Counted from the stretch's first letter, positions 36,806-45,549 are shown. The stretch is 64,000 nucleotides of DNA from Blautia schinkii DSM 10518 (GCA_000702025.1 JNKJ01000018.1:62001-126000), one strand, 5' to 3'. A program made the numbers and translations. Notes: generated by a model not told the origin, from the sequence alone.

Positions 36806-36868
36806 ATGCTCTAAGTGACTTCTTAATCATGATTTTGTCGTGGTTAGTGAAGCAATCACTTAGAGCAT
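36806..36868 (+). terminator. 13-bp inverted repeat with T tract at left end of nested element
   Basis: ATGCTCTAAGTGA (36806-36818) pairs perfectly with TCACTTAGAGCAT (36856-36868) across a 37-nt loop and is followed by TTTTTG. It starts 6 bp inside the element. It would stop transcripts running in from virD4 and may double as part of the recombinase attachment region. Confidence 0.7.
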
Positions 36869-36890
36869 TTTTGTTTCAGGAGGTACAGCT

Positions 36891-38771
36891 ATGAGAAACG
36901 AAAAAATCACCCCACTGTACGAGCGCCTGAGCCGAGACGATGAGTTACAAGGCGAGAGCAATTCCATATCCAACCAAAAACAGATGTTAGAGGATTTTGC
37001 CCGCCGGAACGGGCTGCCCAACCCTACGCATTTTACCGATGACGGTATCTCAGGCACCCGTTTTGACCGCCCCGGATTTTTGGCGATGATGGAGGAAGTG
37101 GAGGCAGGGCGTGTAGAGGCAATCGTCATTAAGGACATGAGCCGGTTAGGACGCGACTATCTGAAGGTCGGTCAGGTTATGGAGGTTTTGCGGCAGCGTG
37201 GTGTTCGTCTGATTGCCATTAACGACGGTGTGGACAGTCTGAAAGGAGATGACGATTTTACCCCGTTCCGTAACATCATGAATGAATTTTATGCCCGTGA
37301 TACCAGCCGGAAAATCCGTTCTGTGTTTAAGTCAAAAGGCATGAGCGGCAAGCACCTAACCGGCACTGTGATTTACGGCTACTTGTGGGACGAAAAACGG
37401 GAGCATTGGCTGGTAGATGAAGAAGCTGCCGAAGTGGTACGCCGTATCTTCTCCCTCACGCTGGAGGGATATGGGCCTTATCAGATTGCCGGGAAATTAT
37501 CCGCAGACCGGATCGAAATTCCCGTCGTACACCTTGCCCGCTTCAACGAGGGTGTGAACCGTTCAAAGCCGGTCAAAGACCCGTATGGATGGGGATCATC
37601 TACCATCGTGAACATTTTGAAAAAACGAGAGTATTTGGGACACACCATCAATTTCAAGACCCGCAAGCACTTTAAGGACAAGAAAAGCCATTATGTTTCT
37701 GAGGACGAGTGGACGATCTTTGAGAATACCCATGAAGCCATTATCGACCAGCAGACCTTTGATCTGGTGCAGAAAATCCGCAGTAATGTGCGGCGTTATC
37801 CAAACGGCTGGGGCGAAACAGCTCCCCTCACAGGTTTGCTCTATTGTGCCGACTGTGGCGGCAAGATGTATGTTCACCGCACCAACAACGGCAAGCGGAT
37901 TTCTCAATATACCTGTTCCAATTATACCAAAGTTCCGTGTGGGACACTATGCCCTACACAACATCGTATCAATGAGAATGCTGTTCTGACATTGGTTTCC
38001 GACACGCTTCGGGCTATCTCTGAATATTCCCGAAACGACCGGACGGAATTTATTCACACCGTTCAGGAAACGCAGGCTGCTCAACAGAGTGCCGATATAT
38101 CGAAAAAGCGCAGGCGTCTGGCTGCCGCCCAAAAGAGAGCCGGTGAACTGGAAAAACTGATTTGCAAAATCTATGAGGACAACGCCCTCGGCAAGTTGCC
38201 GGATGCACGATATAAGGCGCTTGATACACAGTATGCCAAAGAGCAGGATGCGCTTGAGATTGAGATTGCGGAGCTGGAGAAGGCTGTTACCGGCTATGAG
38301 CAGAGCCAGAAATCCGCAGAGAAATTTATAGCCCTGATTGATAAGTACGAGAATTTTGACACTCTGACAAACACCATGCTCAACGAGTTTGTAGAGAAAA
38401 TCCTTGTCCACGAACGCGCCCGAAAAGGCAGTCAGGACACCACGCAGGAAATTGAAATCTACTTCAATTTTTTAGGACGCTATATCCCACCATCCTTACA
38501 GCCAATTCCTTTAACCCCGGAGGAACAGGAAGAATTGCGAAAAAAAGAAGAACGCAAGGACAGGCTTCACCAAAACTATTTGAAGCGGAAAGCCAGCGGC
38601 GCACAGAAACGGTATGAGGACAAAATCAAGGCGAAGAAAAAAGCGGAAATGGACGCTAAGAAAGCCCTGATCCGGGCTGAGGACATGAAAAAAGGTGTTT
38701 TTTCTACTGTCGGGCAGCTGCCGAAAGAAGAACCGCGCAAAGGCAGCATGGCAGCCAGCGCAGCAGTCTAA
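36891..38771 (+). CDS. Large serine recombinase (TndX/TnpX-like)
   Basis: A 626-residue site-specific recombinase that should excise and insert the nested element. The N-terminal resolvase fold has the nucleophile Ser in YERLSRDDE, the Arg-rich KDMSRLGRDYLKVGQVMEVL and DDDFTPFRNIMNEFYARDTSRKI. A recombinase domain follows (GYLWDEKREHWLVDEEAAEVVRRIF), then a zinc ribbon (YCADCGGKMY with two further Cys, CSNYTKVPCGTLC) and a long coiled coil (about 385-450). The C-terminus is basic and Lys-rich. GGAGG lies 8 nt before the ATG. It is the first gene inside the left boundary, as expected for an integrase. Confidence 0.95.
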   Translation: MRNEKITPLYERLSRDDELQGESNSISNQKQMLEDFARRNGLPNPTHFTDDGISGTRFDRPGFLAMMEEVEAGRVEAIVIKDMSRLGRDYLKVGQVMEVLRQRGVRLIAINDGVDSLKGDDDFTPFRNIMNEFYARDTSRKIRSVFKSKGMSGKHLTGTVIYGYLWDEKREHWLVDEEAAEVVRRIFSLTLEGYGPYQIAGKLSADRIEIPVVHLARFNEGVNRSKPVKDPYGWGSSTIVNILKKREYLGHTINFKTRKHFKDKKSHYVSEDEWTIFENTHEAIIDQQTFDLVQKIRSNVRRYPNGWGETAPLTGLLYCADCGGKMYVHRTNNGKRISQYTCSNYTKVPCGTLCPTQHRINENAVLTLVSDTLRAISEYSRNDRTEFIHTVQETQAAQQSADISKKRRRLAAAQKRAGELEKLICKIYEDNALGKLPDARYKALDTQYAKEQDALEIEIAELEKAVTGYEQSQKSAEKFIALIDKYENFDTLTNTMLNEFVEKILVHERARKGSQDTTQEIEIYFNFLGRYIPPSLQPIPLTPEEQEELRKKEERKDRLHQNYLKRKASGAQKRYEDKIKAKKKAEMDAKKALIRAEDMKKGVFSTVGQLPKEEPRKGSMAASAAV

Positions 38772-38797
38772 TCATCGTAGAGCAAAGGAGAATGAAT

Positions 38798-39151
38798 ATG
38801 AGGAAGTTGACTTACATTCGTTGCGGAGATTATGATATACCCAACCTAAAACTTTCTGAACAGCCGGAAACTTCTATCGGCAAGTACGGCAGAATGAGAA
38901 AATCCTACCTGAAGGAACACCGTCCTATTCTCTACAACCAACTGCTGATGAGCGAGAAGCTGTATCTGCACCTGTTAGAGATTGACCGGACAGCGCAGGA
39001 GCGCGTGGACATCATGTTGCCTGGCATGATGGAGACTGCGGGTGTCACGGAAGAACTGAAAGCCTGTGACCCTATGCGTTGGGTAGGACTGATGAATACA
39101 TTAACGGCACAGATTGAGGAAATTTTAATCAGGGAACTGATTTGCAGCTGA
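38798..39151 (+). CDS. tnpV: TnpV-like transposon protein
   Basis: A 117-residue protein matching TnpV of Tn4451-type elements: LTYIRCGDYDIPNLKL, GKYGRMRKSYLKEHRPILYNQLL, LHLLEIDRTAQERVD and ELKACDPMRWVGLMNT. Function unknown; it typically follows the recombinase or lies beside mobilisation genes. ATG 38798 has AAGGAG 7 nt upstream; the ATG two codons earlier is too close. Confidence 0.88.
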   Translation: MRKLTYIRCGDYDIPNLKLSEQPETSIGKYGRMRKSYLKEHRPILYNQLLMSEKLYLHLLEIDRTAQERVDIMLPGMMETAGVTEELKACDPMRWVGLMNTLTAQIEEILIRELICS

Positions 39152-39167
39152 ATGGGAGGTGCGGGAA

Positions 39168-39467
39168 ATGCTGACCTTTGAAAAGGTTCTGGAAGTGTTT
39201 CAGGCATATCTGGATGATGATCCTCTGTATGAGGTGGTTCAGACCAGCCACGGTTATACATTGATGGCATGGGAACCCCACCGGAATGACTGGTACAGCG
39301 CCGAAATACAGAAAACCCCGGAGGATTTGCGAAACGCCTTGCTGGGTACATACGCTAACTTTCTGGAAGATAAGATTACCGGAAATGACCGTGACCTGAC
39401 TGTAACAGAAGCCGAAGAAATCCAGCAGAGGTGCCGGGAACTTTTGGAAAAGTGCAGGGAAACATGA
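39168..39467 (+). CDS. Small conserved mobile-element protein
   Basis: A 99-residue acidic protein (MLTFEKVLEVFQAYL, GYTLMAWEPHRNDWYSAEI, LRNALLGTYANFLEDKITGNDRDLTVTE). I do not recognise a named domain. ATG 39168 has GGGAGG 8 nt upstream, better than the GTG three codons before it. It follows tnpV by 16 nt and is likely co-transcribed. Confidence 0.75.
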   Translation: MLTFEKVLEVFQAYLDDDPLYEVVQTSHGYTLMAWEPHRNDWYSAEIQKTPEDLRNALLGTYANFLEDKITGNDRDLTVTEAEEIQQRCRELLEKCRET

Positions 39468-39494
39468 TACAGAAACGCCAGAAGGAGGCCGCGA

Positions 39495-39863
39495 TTATGC
39501 GTCCTCCTTCTGCTTCGCAGTCTGTTCCATTTTGAGCGCCCCGTCTATGGCACCTTCGATAATCGGCAGGTATTGTTCAGGACAGAGCTTTAGCTTGTGG
39601 CTGACCCGCTGACGCTGTTCGCTTTCTTCCCGCATGATCTCCGGGTTAAAATACCGTTCCACGGGAAGTCCGCAGACCTTAATCAACTGGATCATCACAG
39701 GCAGGCTCGGAATCGCACCTTGATTCTCAATGTTGGCAAGATACCGCCATTCAATCCCAACCATTTCTGCCAATGTTTTTCGTGCCAGACGCTTTGCCTC
39801 TCGTGCGGCTTTGACATCTGCACCGAAGGTTTCAAAACCGGGACAATCTTCAACTTTCGCCAT
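39495..39863 (-). CDS. XRE-family helix-turn-helix regulator
   Basis: A 122-residue repressor-like protein with an N-terminal helix-turn-helix of the Cro/CI type (FGADVKAAREAKRLARKTLAEMVGIEWRYLANIENQGAIPSL). The C-terminal part is helical (LCPEQYLPIIEGAIDGALKM). It is the only minus-strand gene in this part of the nested element. It diverges from the xis-like and two-component genes and probably controls the intervening promoters through the two repeats listed below. Confidence 0.9.
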   Translation of the reverse strand: MAKVEDCPGFETFGADVKAAREAKRLARKTLAEMVGIEWRYLANIENQGAIPSLPVMIQLIKVCGLPVERYFNPEIMREESEQRQRVSHKLKLCPEQYLPIIEGAIDGALKMEQTAKQKEDA

Positions 39864-39885
39864 ATAACATCACCCGGTTACATTG

Positions 39886-39954
39886 TATAATTCATACTTT
39901 GCCCGTGGAATGTTGCTATATGCAGGTTAATTGAAGTTTATAATTCATATTCTG
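39886..39954. promoter_or_regulatory. Two 16-bp operator-like repeats in the divergent promoter region
   Basis: TATAATTCATACTTTG (39886-39901) and TATAATTCATATTCTG (39939-39954) differ at two positions and are 53 bp apart, about five helical turns. They lie between the XRE gene and the plus-strand operon. Each holds a TATAAT, so regulator binding would cover a -10 element. Confidence 0.6.
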
Positions 39955-40007
39955 TTTGTTGCATTGTTCGAGAAAGAGAACTATAATGTACTCTGTGGAG
40001 GTGCGAA

Positions 40008-40196
40008 ATGGACTATATGACATTGAAAGAGGCCGCCGAGAAATGGGGCGTGACACCTCGTAGGGTAAATTATTATTGTGCCGGTGGGCGTATCCCCGGT
40101 GCTGTGAAAATGGCCGGTGTTTGGTTACTCCCTAAAACTGCGGAGAAGCCGCTTGATGGCCGGACAAAACAAGGGAGGTTGCTGAAACATGAATAG
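40008..40196 (+). CDS. Small excisionase-like HTH protein
   Basis: A 62-residue winged-helix protein (MTLKEAAEKWGVTPRRVNYYCAGGRIPGAVKMAGVWLLP), the pattern of MerR/AlpA/Xis-type DNA-binding domains. GGAGG lies before the ATG. It overlaps the response regulator by 8 bp. It could assist excision or regulate the downstream genes. Confidence 0.85.
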   Translation: MDYMTLKEAAEKWGVTPRRVNYYCAGGRIPGAVKMAGVWLLPKTAEKPLDGRTKQGRLLKHE

Positions 40197-40890
40197 TGTT
40201 TTGATTATAGACGATGACAAGGAACTTTGTACCTTGATGAAAAAGTGTGTGGAACAGGAAAATTTATCTGCGGTAGTAGCACATGGCGGCTTAGAGGGTC
40301 TGAGGCTACTGGAAAAAAACAAGGATACCTATTCACTAATTATTCTGGATGTGATGATGCCGGATATGAACGGGTTTCAAGTATTGCAGAAAATCCGAGA
40401 GAAAAACAATGTGCCGGTGCTGATGTTGACCGCCAAAAGCGACGAAGAAGATAAGGTTTCTGGTCTGCGGCTGGGGGCGGACGATTATCTGACAAAGCCG
40501 TTCGGAATTAACGAACTGATAGCTCGTGTCAATTCTCTAATCCGGCGCTATACCACATTAAATCCTGTGACCGGAAACGAAGCTGCCACCATGCTTCTGA
40601 GAGATATGGTAATTGATAAAATCAACCGAACCGTAATGGTTCAGAATCTCCCGGTAGACTTGACCGGAAAGGAGTTTGACTTGCTTCTATTTCTAGCGTC
40701 TAACAAGGGACGAGTATTTACAAAGAAGCAGCTTTACACGCAGGTATGGACGGAAGAATACGACTTTGATGATAACAACCTCATGGCCTTTATCAGCAAA
40801 TTACGAAAGAAAATTGAGCCAAATCCAGAGCAACCTTTTTACATTCAAACCGTCCGAGGCGTAGGGTATCGGTTCAACAAGGAGGCGTGA
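40189..40890 (+). CDS. OmpR-family response regulator
   Basis: A 233-residue regulator. The receiver domain has VLIIDDDKELC, the phospho-Asp in LIILDVMMPDMNG and the Lys in DDYLTKPFGI. The C-terminal winged helix has LTGKEFDLLLFLASNKGRVFTKKQLYTQVW and TVRGVGYRF. It pairs with the adjacent kinase and probably activates the ABC exporter downstream, whose promoter has a perfect direct repeat suited to an OmpR-type dimer. Confidence 0.95.
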   Translation: MNSVLIIDDDKELCTLMKKCVEQENLSAVVAHGGLEGLRLLEKNKDTYSLIILDVMMPDMNGFQVLQKIREKNNVPVLMLTAKSDEEDKVSGLRLGADDYLTKPFGINELIARVNSLIRRYTTLNPVTGNEAATMLLRDMVIDKINRTVMVQNLPVDLTGKEFDLLLFLASNKGRVFTKKQLYTQVWTEEYDFDDNNLMAFISKLRKKIEPNPEQPFYIQTVRGVGYRFNKEA

Positions 40891-40892
40891 GC

Positions 40893-41816
40893 ATGGAAAT
40901 AAACCTTTATCTCTTGCTGGCCTTGTTGATTGCTTTGCTGGTGATTGGCTATCTTCTGGCAAGGCTGCACCGTGTCCGAGGTCAACTTTTTCTTATTAGG
41001 GATGCTCTAAATGATATAAAAGCCGGGGATTTGAACCGCCGTGTATTGGCGCGGGAAAGTGACCTGACGAAACAAATTTGTTATGATATTAACGAGATTG
41101 CCATGAGCAGCCAATCTCGGCTTATACAGCAAAAACAATCCGAACAGGCTTATAAACGGCTTATGACAAGCCTTTCCCATGATGTAAAAACCCCTCTTGC
41201 TTCTCTGGTAGGATATTTGGAGGCTGTGGAAAGCAAGATGGTAACAGGAGCTGAGCAGGAAGAATACATTCGGGTGGCTATGGAAAAAGCCCACCACCTG
41301 AAAGATTTTGTGACTGCCCTGTTTGAATGGGTGAAGCTGGATGCTGGGGAACAGATTTTTCATTTTGAGGTCTGTGACCTGAATGAGCTTTCCCGCAACA
41401 TCATGGCTGATTGGGTGCCGCTACTGGAAAACCACGATCTTACCTATGAAATTGAAATACCCGAAACAGAATACATGACACGGGTTGACCCTACCGCCTA
41501 CACCCGTATTCTCAATAATTTACTGCAAAATACCCTGACGCACAGTGACGCAAGCAAAGTTCTTCTGACCGTGACTGAAACGGAGCAGCAGGCAAAAATC
41601 GTTGTTGCTGATAACGGAAATGGGATTTCTGCCTCTGATCTCCCGCATATCTTTGAACGGATGTATCAATGTGATCACTCCCGTTCTGCCAAAGGTAACG
41701 GGCTGGGTCTTTCGATTGCCAAAGAGTTAGTCAGTATTCATAGAGGAACGATTACAGCCGCTAGCGTTCCCGGAAACGGAACAACCTTTATCATCATCCT
41801 TCCGAAAGCTCTGTGA
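40893..41816 (+). CDS. Sensor histidine kinase with a single membrane helix
   Basis: A 307-residue kinase. One hydrophobic segment (about 4-23) is followed at once by a HAMP-like region (IKAGDLNRRVLARESDL), the phospho-His in MTSLSHDVKTPLASLVGYLEA, and ATPase motifs NNLLQNTLTHS, VVADNGNGI and GNGLGLSIAKELV. There is no extracellular sensor domain, so the signal probably comes through the cognate ABC transporter, as in Bce-type systems. ATG 40893 has GGAGG 7 nt upstream and begins just after the regulator stop. Confidence 0.93.
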   Translation: MEINLYLLLALLIALLVIGYLLARLHRVRGQLFLIRDALNDIKAGDLNRRVLARESDLTKQICYDINEIAMSSQSRLIQQKQSEQAYKRLMTSLSHDVKTPLASLVGYLEAVESKMVTGAEQEEYIRVAMEKAHHLKDFVTALFEWVKLDAGEQIFHFEVCDLNELSRNIMADWVPLLENHDLTYEIEIPETEYMTRVDPTAYTRILNNLLQNTLTHSDASKVLLTVTETEQQAKIVVADNGNGISASDLPHIFERMYQCDHSRSAKGNGLGLSIAKELVSIHRGTITAASVPGNGTTFIIILPKAL

Positions 41817-41834
41817 ACTCACAGAGCTTTTTTT
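41805..41834 (+). terminator. Terminator after the two-component genes
   Basis: AAAGCTCTGTGA (41805-41816) pairs with TCACAGAGCTTT (41819-41830), running into a seven-T tract. It contains the kinase stop codon. It separates the two-component transcript from the ABC transcript. Confidence 0.9.
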
Positions 41835-41850
41835 GAAAAAATTTTATCTC

Positions 41851-41883
41851 GGCAAGGTTATGGCAAGGTTTGCGTTTTATAAT
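41851..41883 (+). promoter_or_regulatory. ABC-exporter promoter with response-regulator direct repeat
   Basis: GGCAAGGTT occurs perfectly at 41851-41859 and 41862-41870, an 11-bp (one helical turn) period. TATAAT follows at 41878-41883, 7 bp after the second copy. The repeat replaces the -35 element, the usual arrangement for OmpR-type activators. It lies 26 bp before the first permease start codon. Confidence 0.8.
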
Positions 41884-41908
41884 TGGAATCATGAAAGGAG
41901 GAAACCGT

Positions 41909-42676
41909 ATGACGATCATTGCAACTGAAATCCAGAAATGGAAACGAAATAAGATTGTCTGGTGTATTTTATCCATAACGCTATTGTTTGGGGTGTTTGC
42001 GATTGAGAGGGCTTGTAGCATTGCAAGGAGCAGCCCATACATGGATAGCTTTGGCGACCTCTACACACTAGCGTTTAAGAACCTGTCCAGCCTGTTCCTG
42101 CCGATTGTGCTGGGAATGTTCGCAACAACCTTGTTTTTTGACGAACACAAGAATGACACGCTGAAAGAACTGCTTATCATCCCTATCACAAAAGCACAGC
42201 TATACTTTTCAAAAGTCGCTGTTGTGATCCTGATGTCCGTGGGACTGTGCCTGATTACCTACCTTTTGTGTGTTGTTGGTGGGCTGATTGCTGGGGGCTT
42301 TCCCGACCTAAACGCCCGAACACTGATAGATGCTGGCCTTTTGTATCTGACGGGCGGACTTCTGATCCCCGTAGCCATGCTTCCGATTGTGTTTCTTGCC
42401 ACGCTATCAAAAGGATATATTCTGCCTATTGGTGCAACGCTGCTGTATCTGGTTCCCGTAGTCATTGCCCCGGCCTATCTTACGGGAATACACCCGCTGG
42501 CAAGCGTGATGGGGATTTACCCCCATATTTCCGAAGCAGCCGCAGCTATGGTAGAAAGCCTGATGCAAGGCGTTTTGCCCCATACTTCGCCGCTTGTTTG
42601 TGCCAGTTCGCTGCTCCTGATCGGTGCCGCATTTGCCGCCGCATCCGTAGTGGCTCTAAAAAAGCAATCTTACTGA
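41909..42676 (+). CDS. ABC-2 type permease of a lantibiotic-type exporter
   Basis: A 255-residue permease with six helices (first at about 15-35), starting MTIIATEIQKWKRNKIVWCILS. The segment FFDEHKNDTLKELLIIPITKAQLYFSK is the cytoplasmic coupling helix region typical of the MutE/MutG-type family. ATG 41909 has AAAGGAGG 7 nt upstream. It is first in a five-gene operon and is paralogous to the permeases at 44048 and 44792. Confidence 0.88.
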   Translation: MTIIATEIQKWKRNKIVWCILSITLLFGVFAIERACSIARSSPYMDSFGDLYTLAFKNLSSLFLPIVLGMFATTLFFDEHKNDTLKELLIIPITKAQLYFSKVAVVILMSVGLCLITYLLCVVGGLIAGGFPDLNARTLIDAGLLYLTGGLLIPVAMLPIVFLATLSKGYILPIGATLLYLVPVVIAPAYLTGIHPLASVMGIYPHISEAAAAMVESLMQGVLPHTSPLVCASSLLLIGAAFAAASVVALKKQSY

Positions 42677-42688
42677 AAGGAGAGACCT

Positions 42689-43114
42689 ATGAAACGATTG
42701 ATTAGTTTATTCCTCTGTGTTCTGTTCACTTTTTCGCTTTGCGCCTGCCAGCAAGCCGCCCCATCTTCCAGCAATACCCCCGACCAGCAGGCCATTACAG
42801 AGGAAGCAACCGAACACTTTAACCAGATGATGGATGGAGATTTTGAAACTTTCTTCAATGCTCTGCCGCAGGGCATACAGGACAATACTTCTGCGGAGAC
42901 GATACGGGAAACATGGAAAGAAGAAGCCGATAAGCTGGGCGGATTGCCGGAGGACGCTTCCCCAGATGTGTCCTGCTATGTGCCGGAACACTCCGACCAA
43001 ATCCGTGTTGAATTTGTCATTCCCTGTGAAAAGGGCGATTTCAAAGTGTTCATCAACTATTCCCCGGATGGCAGCCTTTACAACTATGTCATTTGGAAAA
43101 ATGAAGCAGAATAA
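42689..43114 (+). CDS. DUF3887-like lipoprotein
   Basis: A 141-residue lipoprotein (MKRLISLFLCVLFTFSLCAC, lipobox Cys at 18 or 20). The mature part, ATEHFNQMMDGDFETFFNALPQGIQD, fits DUF3887, a small extracytoplasmic domain of the NTF2-like type. Encoded between a permease and the ATPase, it may be a substrate-binding or immunity-type component of the exporter. AAAGGAGAG precedes the ATG. Confidence 0.82.
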   Translation: MKRLISLFLCVLFTFSLCACQQAAPSSSNTPDQQAITEEATEHFNQMMDGDFETFFNALPQGIQDNTSAETIRETWKEEADKLGGLPEDASPDVSCYVPEHSDQIRVEFVIPCEKGDFKVFINYSPDGSLYNYVIWKNEAE

Positions 43115-43131
43115 GAAAGAGAGGCATCTTT

Positions 43132-44055
43132 ATGAGTGACTTTGTGATTGAAACCAAAAAGCTGACGAAGATTTACGGCGAGCAAACCGCCGTCAGCTCT
43201 GTGGATATTCATGTGAAGCCGGGCCGGATTTACGGGCTTTTGGGTCGAAATGGGGCCGGTAAAACCACCATTATGAAAATGATTTTGGGCCTTACGCCGA
43301 TCACTTCCGGCGAAGTGGATGTGTTCGGTCAGAACATCAAAGGCCATGAGAAGCGTATTTATCCCCGCATTGGGGCCATCATCGAAACTCCCGGCTTTTA
43401 CCCGAACCTGACCGGCACAGAAAACCTTGAAATCTTTGCGAAGCTGCGCGGGACGCCACGGCCCAACGCCGTCAAGAACGCACTGGAAGTCGTGGGGCTT
43501 CCTTACCGGGACAAAAAGCTGTTCAGCAAGTATTCTCTCGGTATGAAGCAGCGCCTCGGTATTGCCAACGCCATCCTGCACGACCCAGAGCTTTTGATTT
43601 TGGATGAACCGACCAACGGGCTTGACCCCATCGGGATTGCCGAAGTGCGGAATTTTATCAAAGATTTAAGCGTGGAACGCGGCAAAACCATCCTGATTTC
43701 CAGCCACATCCTTTCTGAAATCGCACTTCTGGCGGATGATATTGGCATCATCGACCACGGCGTACTGCTGGAGGAAAGCAGCATGGAAGAATTGGAAAAG
43801 AAAAATCGGAAATATATCCAGCTTCAAGTGTCGGATATTCCAAAAACCTCTTTGATTTTGGAACGACAGTTCCATGTGACGGATTATGCGGTGCAGGACG
43901 AACATAATCTGCGGCTCTATGACACCGCACTGGATATGGCGGCAATCAACAAAGCCCTTGTGGTGCAGGATGTGGCTGTGATCAGCTCCCAAATCTGCAA
44001 TGATACCCTTGAGGACTATTTCAAGCAGATCACGGGGGGAGAGGGCATTGCTTAA
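43132..44055 (+). CDS. ABC exporter ATPase, bacitracin/lantibiotic-protection type
   Basis: A 307-residue ATPase with Walker A LLGRNGAGKTTIMKMI, Q-loop region IIETPGFYPNLTGTENLEIF, signature KYSLGMKQRLGIANAIL, Walker B LLILDEPTNGLDPIGI and H-loop ILISSHILSEI. The C-terminal about 90 residues form an accessory domain as in BcrA/MutF proteins. Protection against peptide antibiotics is the usual role of this family with the permease pair encoded next; the actual substrate is unknown. Confidence 0.93.
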   Translation: MSDFVIETKKLTKIYGEQTAVSSVDIHVKPGRIYGLLGRNGAGKTTIMKMILGLTPITSGEVDVFGQNIKGHEKRIYPRIGAIIETPGFYPNLTGTENLEIFAKLRGTPRPNAVKNALEVVGLPYRDKKLFSKYSLGMKQRLGIANAILHDPELLILDEPTNGLDPIGIAEVRNFIKDLSVERGKTILISSHILSEIALLADDIGIIDHGVLLEESSMEELEKKNRKYIQLQVSDIPKTSLILERQFHVTDYAVQDEHNLRLYDTALDMAAINKALVVQDVAVISSQICNDTLEDYFKQITGGEGIA

Positions 44056-44779
44056 ACTGATACAGGTTGAATTCCGAAAGCTGCGCCGGAGAACATTTAT
44101 CTGGCTCATGCTGCTGGCAGCTCTGTTTATGCCGCTGGCCGCCGTGTTCTATTTTGCAAGCGTCAAGGGAACCGGCGTGGAACCCATCGAGTTTTACAAG
44201 TGGACGGCGTTCAGCTATACCCCGTGGATTATCCTGCCAGTGGTGCTGGGGATGCTGTGTACCATGCTGATGTATAACGAAAACCAATATGATATGCTCA
44301 AACAGCTCTGGATCGTGCCGGTCAATAAGACGGCGTACTTTTTCAGCAAATTTGTTGTGGTGCTGGTGTACTCGGTCTGCTTCATGCTGATTACCGCAGC
44401 TGCGTCCATCCTTACCGGCGTACTGCCCGGTTATATTGCCTTTGACAGCGGGAGCGTCCTTTATCTTCTGCGGAAGTGTATGGAAATCTCTTTGCTGACC
44501 GCCTTTGCGGTGCTGCCAATACTGGCGGCTGCCGCAGCGCAAAAGGGTTATATTCTTCCCGTCTGCCTGACGCTGGTTTATACATTCCTCGGCTTTATCC
44601 TCTTGATGGTGAATATGTACCTGCATCCGCTGTCCAGTATGACCGCTATTGTTATGCGGGATATTCCGGGTGTCGTGATTACCCAGCCACTCAACATTCC
44701 AGGGGCGTTCCTCTGCATAGGCGTGTGGGGCGTTGCTTCTGTCCTGCTGGCTGGGGCTGCTTTGAAAAAGAGAAAGTGA
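44048..44779 (+). CDS. ABC-2 permease, MutE/EpiE-like, TTG start
   Basis: A 243-residue six-helix permease (LIQVEFRKLRRRTFIWLMLLAALFMPL at the N-terminus, MLMYNENQYDMLKQLWIVPVNKTAYFFSK before helix 3). TTG 44048 has GGGGGAGAGG just upstream and overlaps the ATPase stop by 8 nt. No ATG start gives a sensible N-terminus. It probably pairs with the following permease in one exporter. Confidence 0.88.
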   Translation: MLKLIQVEFRKLRRRTFIWLMLLAALFMPLAAVFYFASVKGTGVEPIEFYKWTAFSYTPWIILPVVLGMLCTMLMYNENQYDMLKQLWIVPVNKTAYFFSKFVVVLVYSVCFMLITAAASILTGVLPGYIAFDSGSVLYLLRKCMEISLLTAFAVLPILAAAAAQKGYILPVCLTLVYTFLGFILLMVNMYLHPLSSMTAIVMRDIPGVVITQPLNIPGAFLCIGVWGVASVLLAGAALKKRK

Positions 44780-44791
44780 GGTGCATTTGAA

Positions 44792-45523
44792 ATGGAGCTT
44801 TTACTTTGGGCGGAGCGCCGGAAACTCCGCCGTTCCAAAATATTGTGGATTGCTGGTTTTGCAACGGTCATGGTGGCGTTGATTGTCTTTGCACAGGGGC
44901 AGTTCACATTTTATGAAAGACGCTATATTGACGGTGCCGGATGGTTTATGACAGCGGCCCAATCCCTTGCCACTTTTTATGTACTGCCTGCGGTCATTGC
45001 CCTGCTGGGAAGCTATATGATCTGCCGGGAGGAACAGGAGGACACCCTGAAATCCCTGCGGCTCATTCCCGTGGATGAAGTGAAACTGACGCTTTCCAAA
45101 ATGGTGCTTGCTCTGGTGTTCAGTGTCTTAATCTATCTTCTGCTTTTTGCGATTACCTTTCTCGTTGAGGCCATTTTACACTTTGAAGCTCTTTCCATTG
45201 GCCTTGTTTTGGAAAACCTGAAAACATATCTTCTGGACGGGATTGGTGTGTTCCTTGCCATTTCTCCGATCATCGCTTTGGTGGCCCGGATGAAAAAGGG
45301 TTACTGGCTGGCACTGGTATTTGCTGAAATTTATTCTTTTGCTGGACTATTTGCAAGTATGTCCAGTCAACTAAAGATGGTATATCCCATGACAGCCGTT
45401 TTCAATATTTCTGGTTATTATGATGCAAATATGTTTCAGGTTTTAATCGGCGTTGTAATTCTGATGGTTTGTGTGATTTTGTCATTGTTCATTTTGAAAG
45501 GGCTGAACCAAAAGACAAAATAG
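44792..45523 (+). CDS. ABC-2 permease, MutG/EpiG-like
   Basis: A 243-residue permease with six helices (MELLLWAERRKLRRSKILWIAGFATVMVAL; ICREEQEDTLKSLRLIPVDEVKLTLSKM before helix 3). It shares this coupling-region pattern with the two permeases upstream. Last gene of the exporter operon; hairpins follow at 45550-45577 and 45609-45643. Confidence 0.88.
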   Translation: MELLLWAERRKLRRSKILWIAGFATVMVALIVFAQGQFTFYERRYIDGAGWFMTAAQSLATFYVLPAVIALLGSYMICREEQEDTLKSLRLIPVDEVKLTLSKMVLALVFSVLIYLLLFAITFLVEAILHFEALSIGLVLENLKTYLLDGIGVFLAISPIIALVARMKKGYWLALVFAEIYSFAGLFASMSSQLKMVYPMTAVFNISGYYDANMFQVLIGVVILMVCVILSLFILKGLNQKTK

Positions 45524-45549
45524 ATGCAATGTGTTTAATAATCTGCCGG

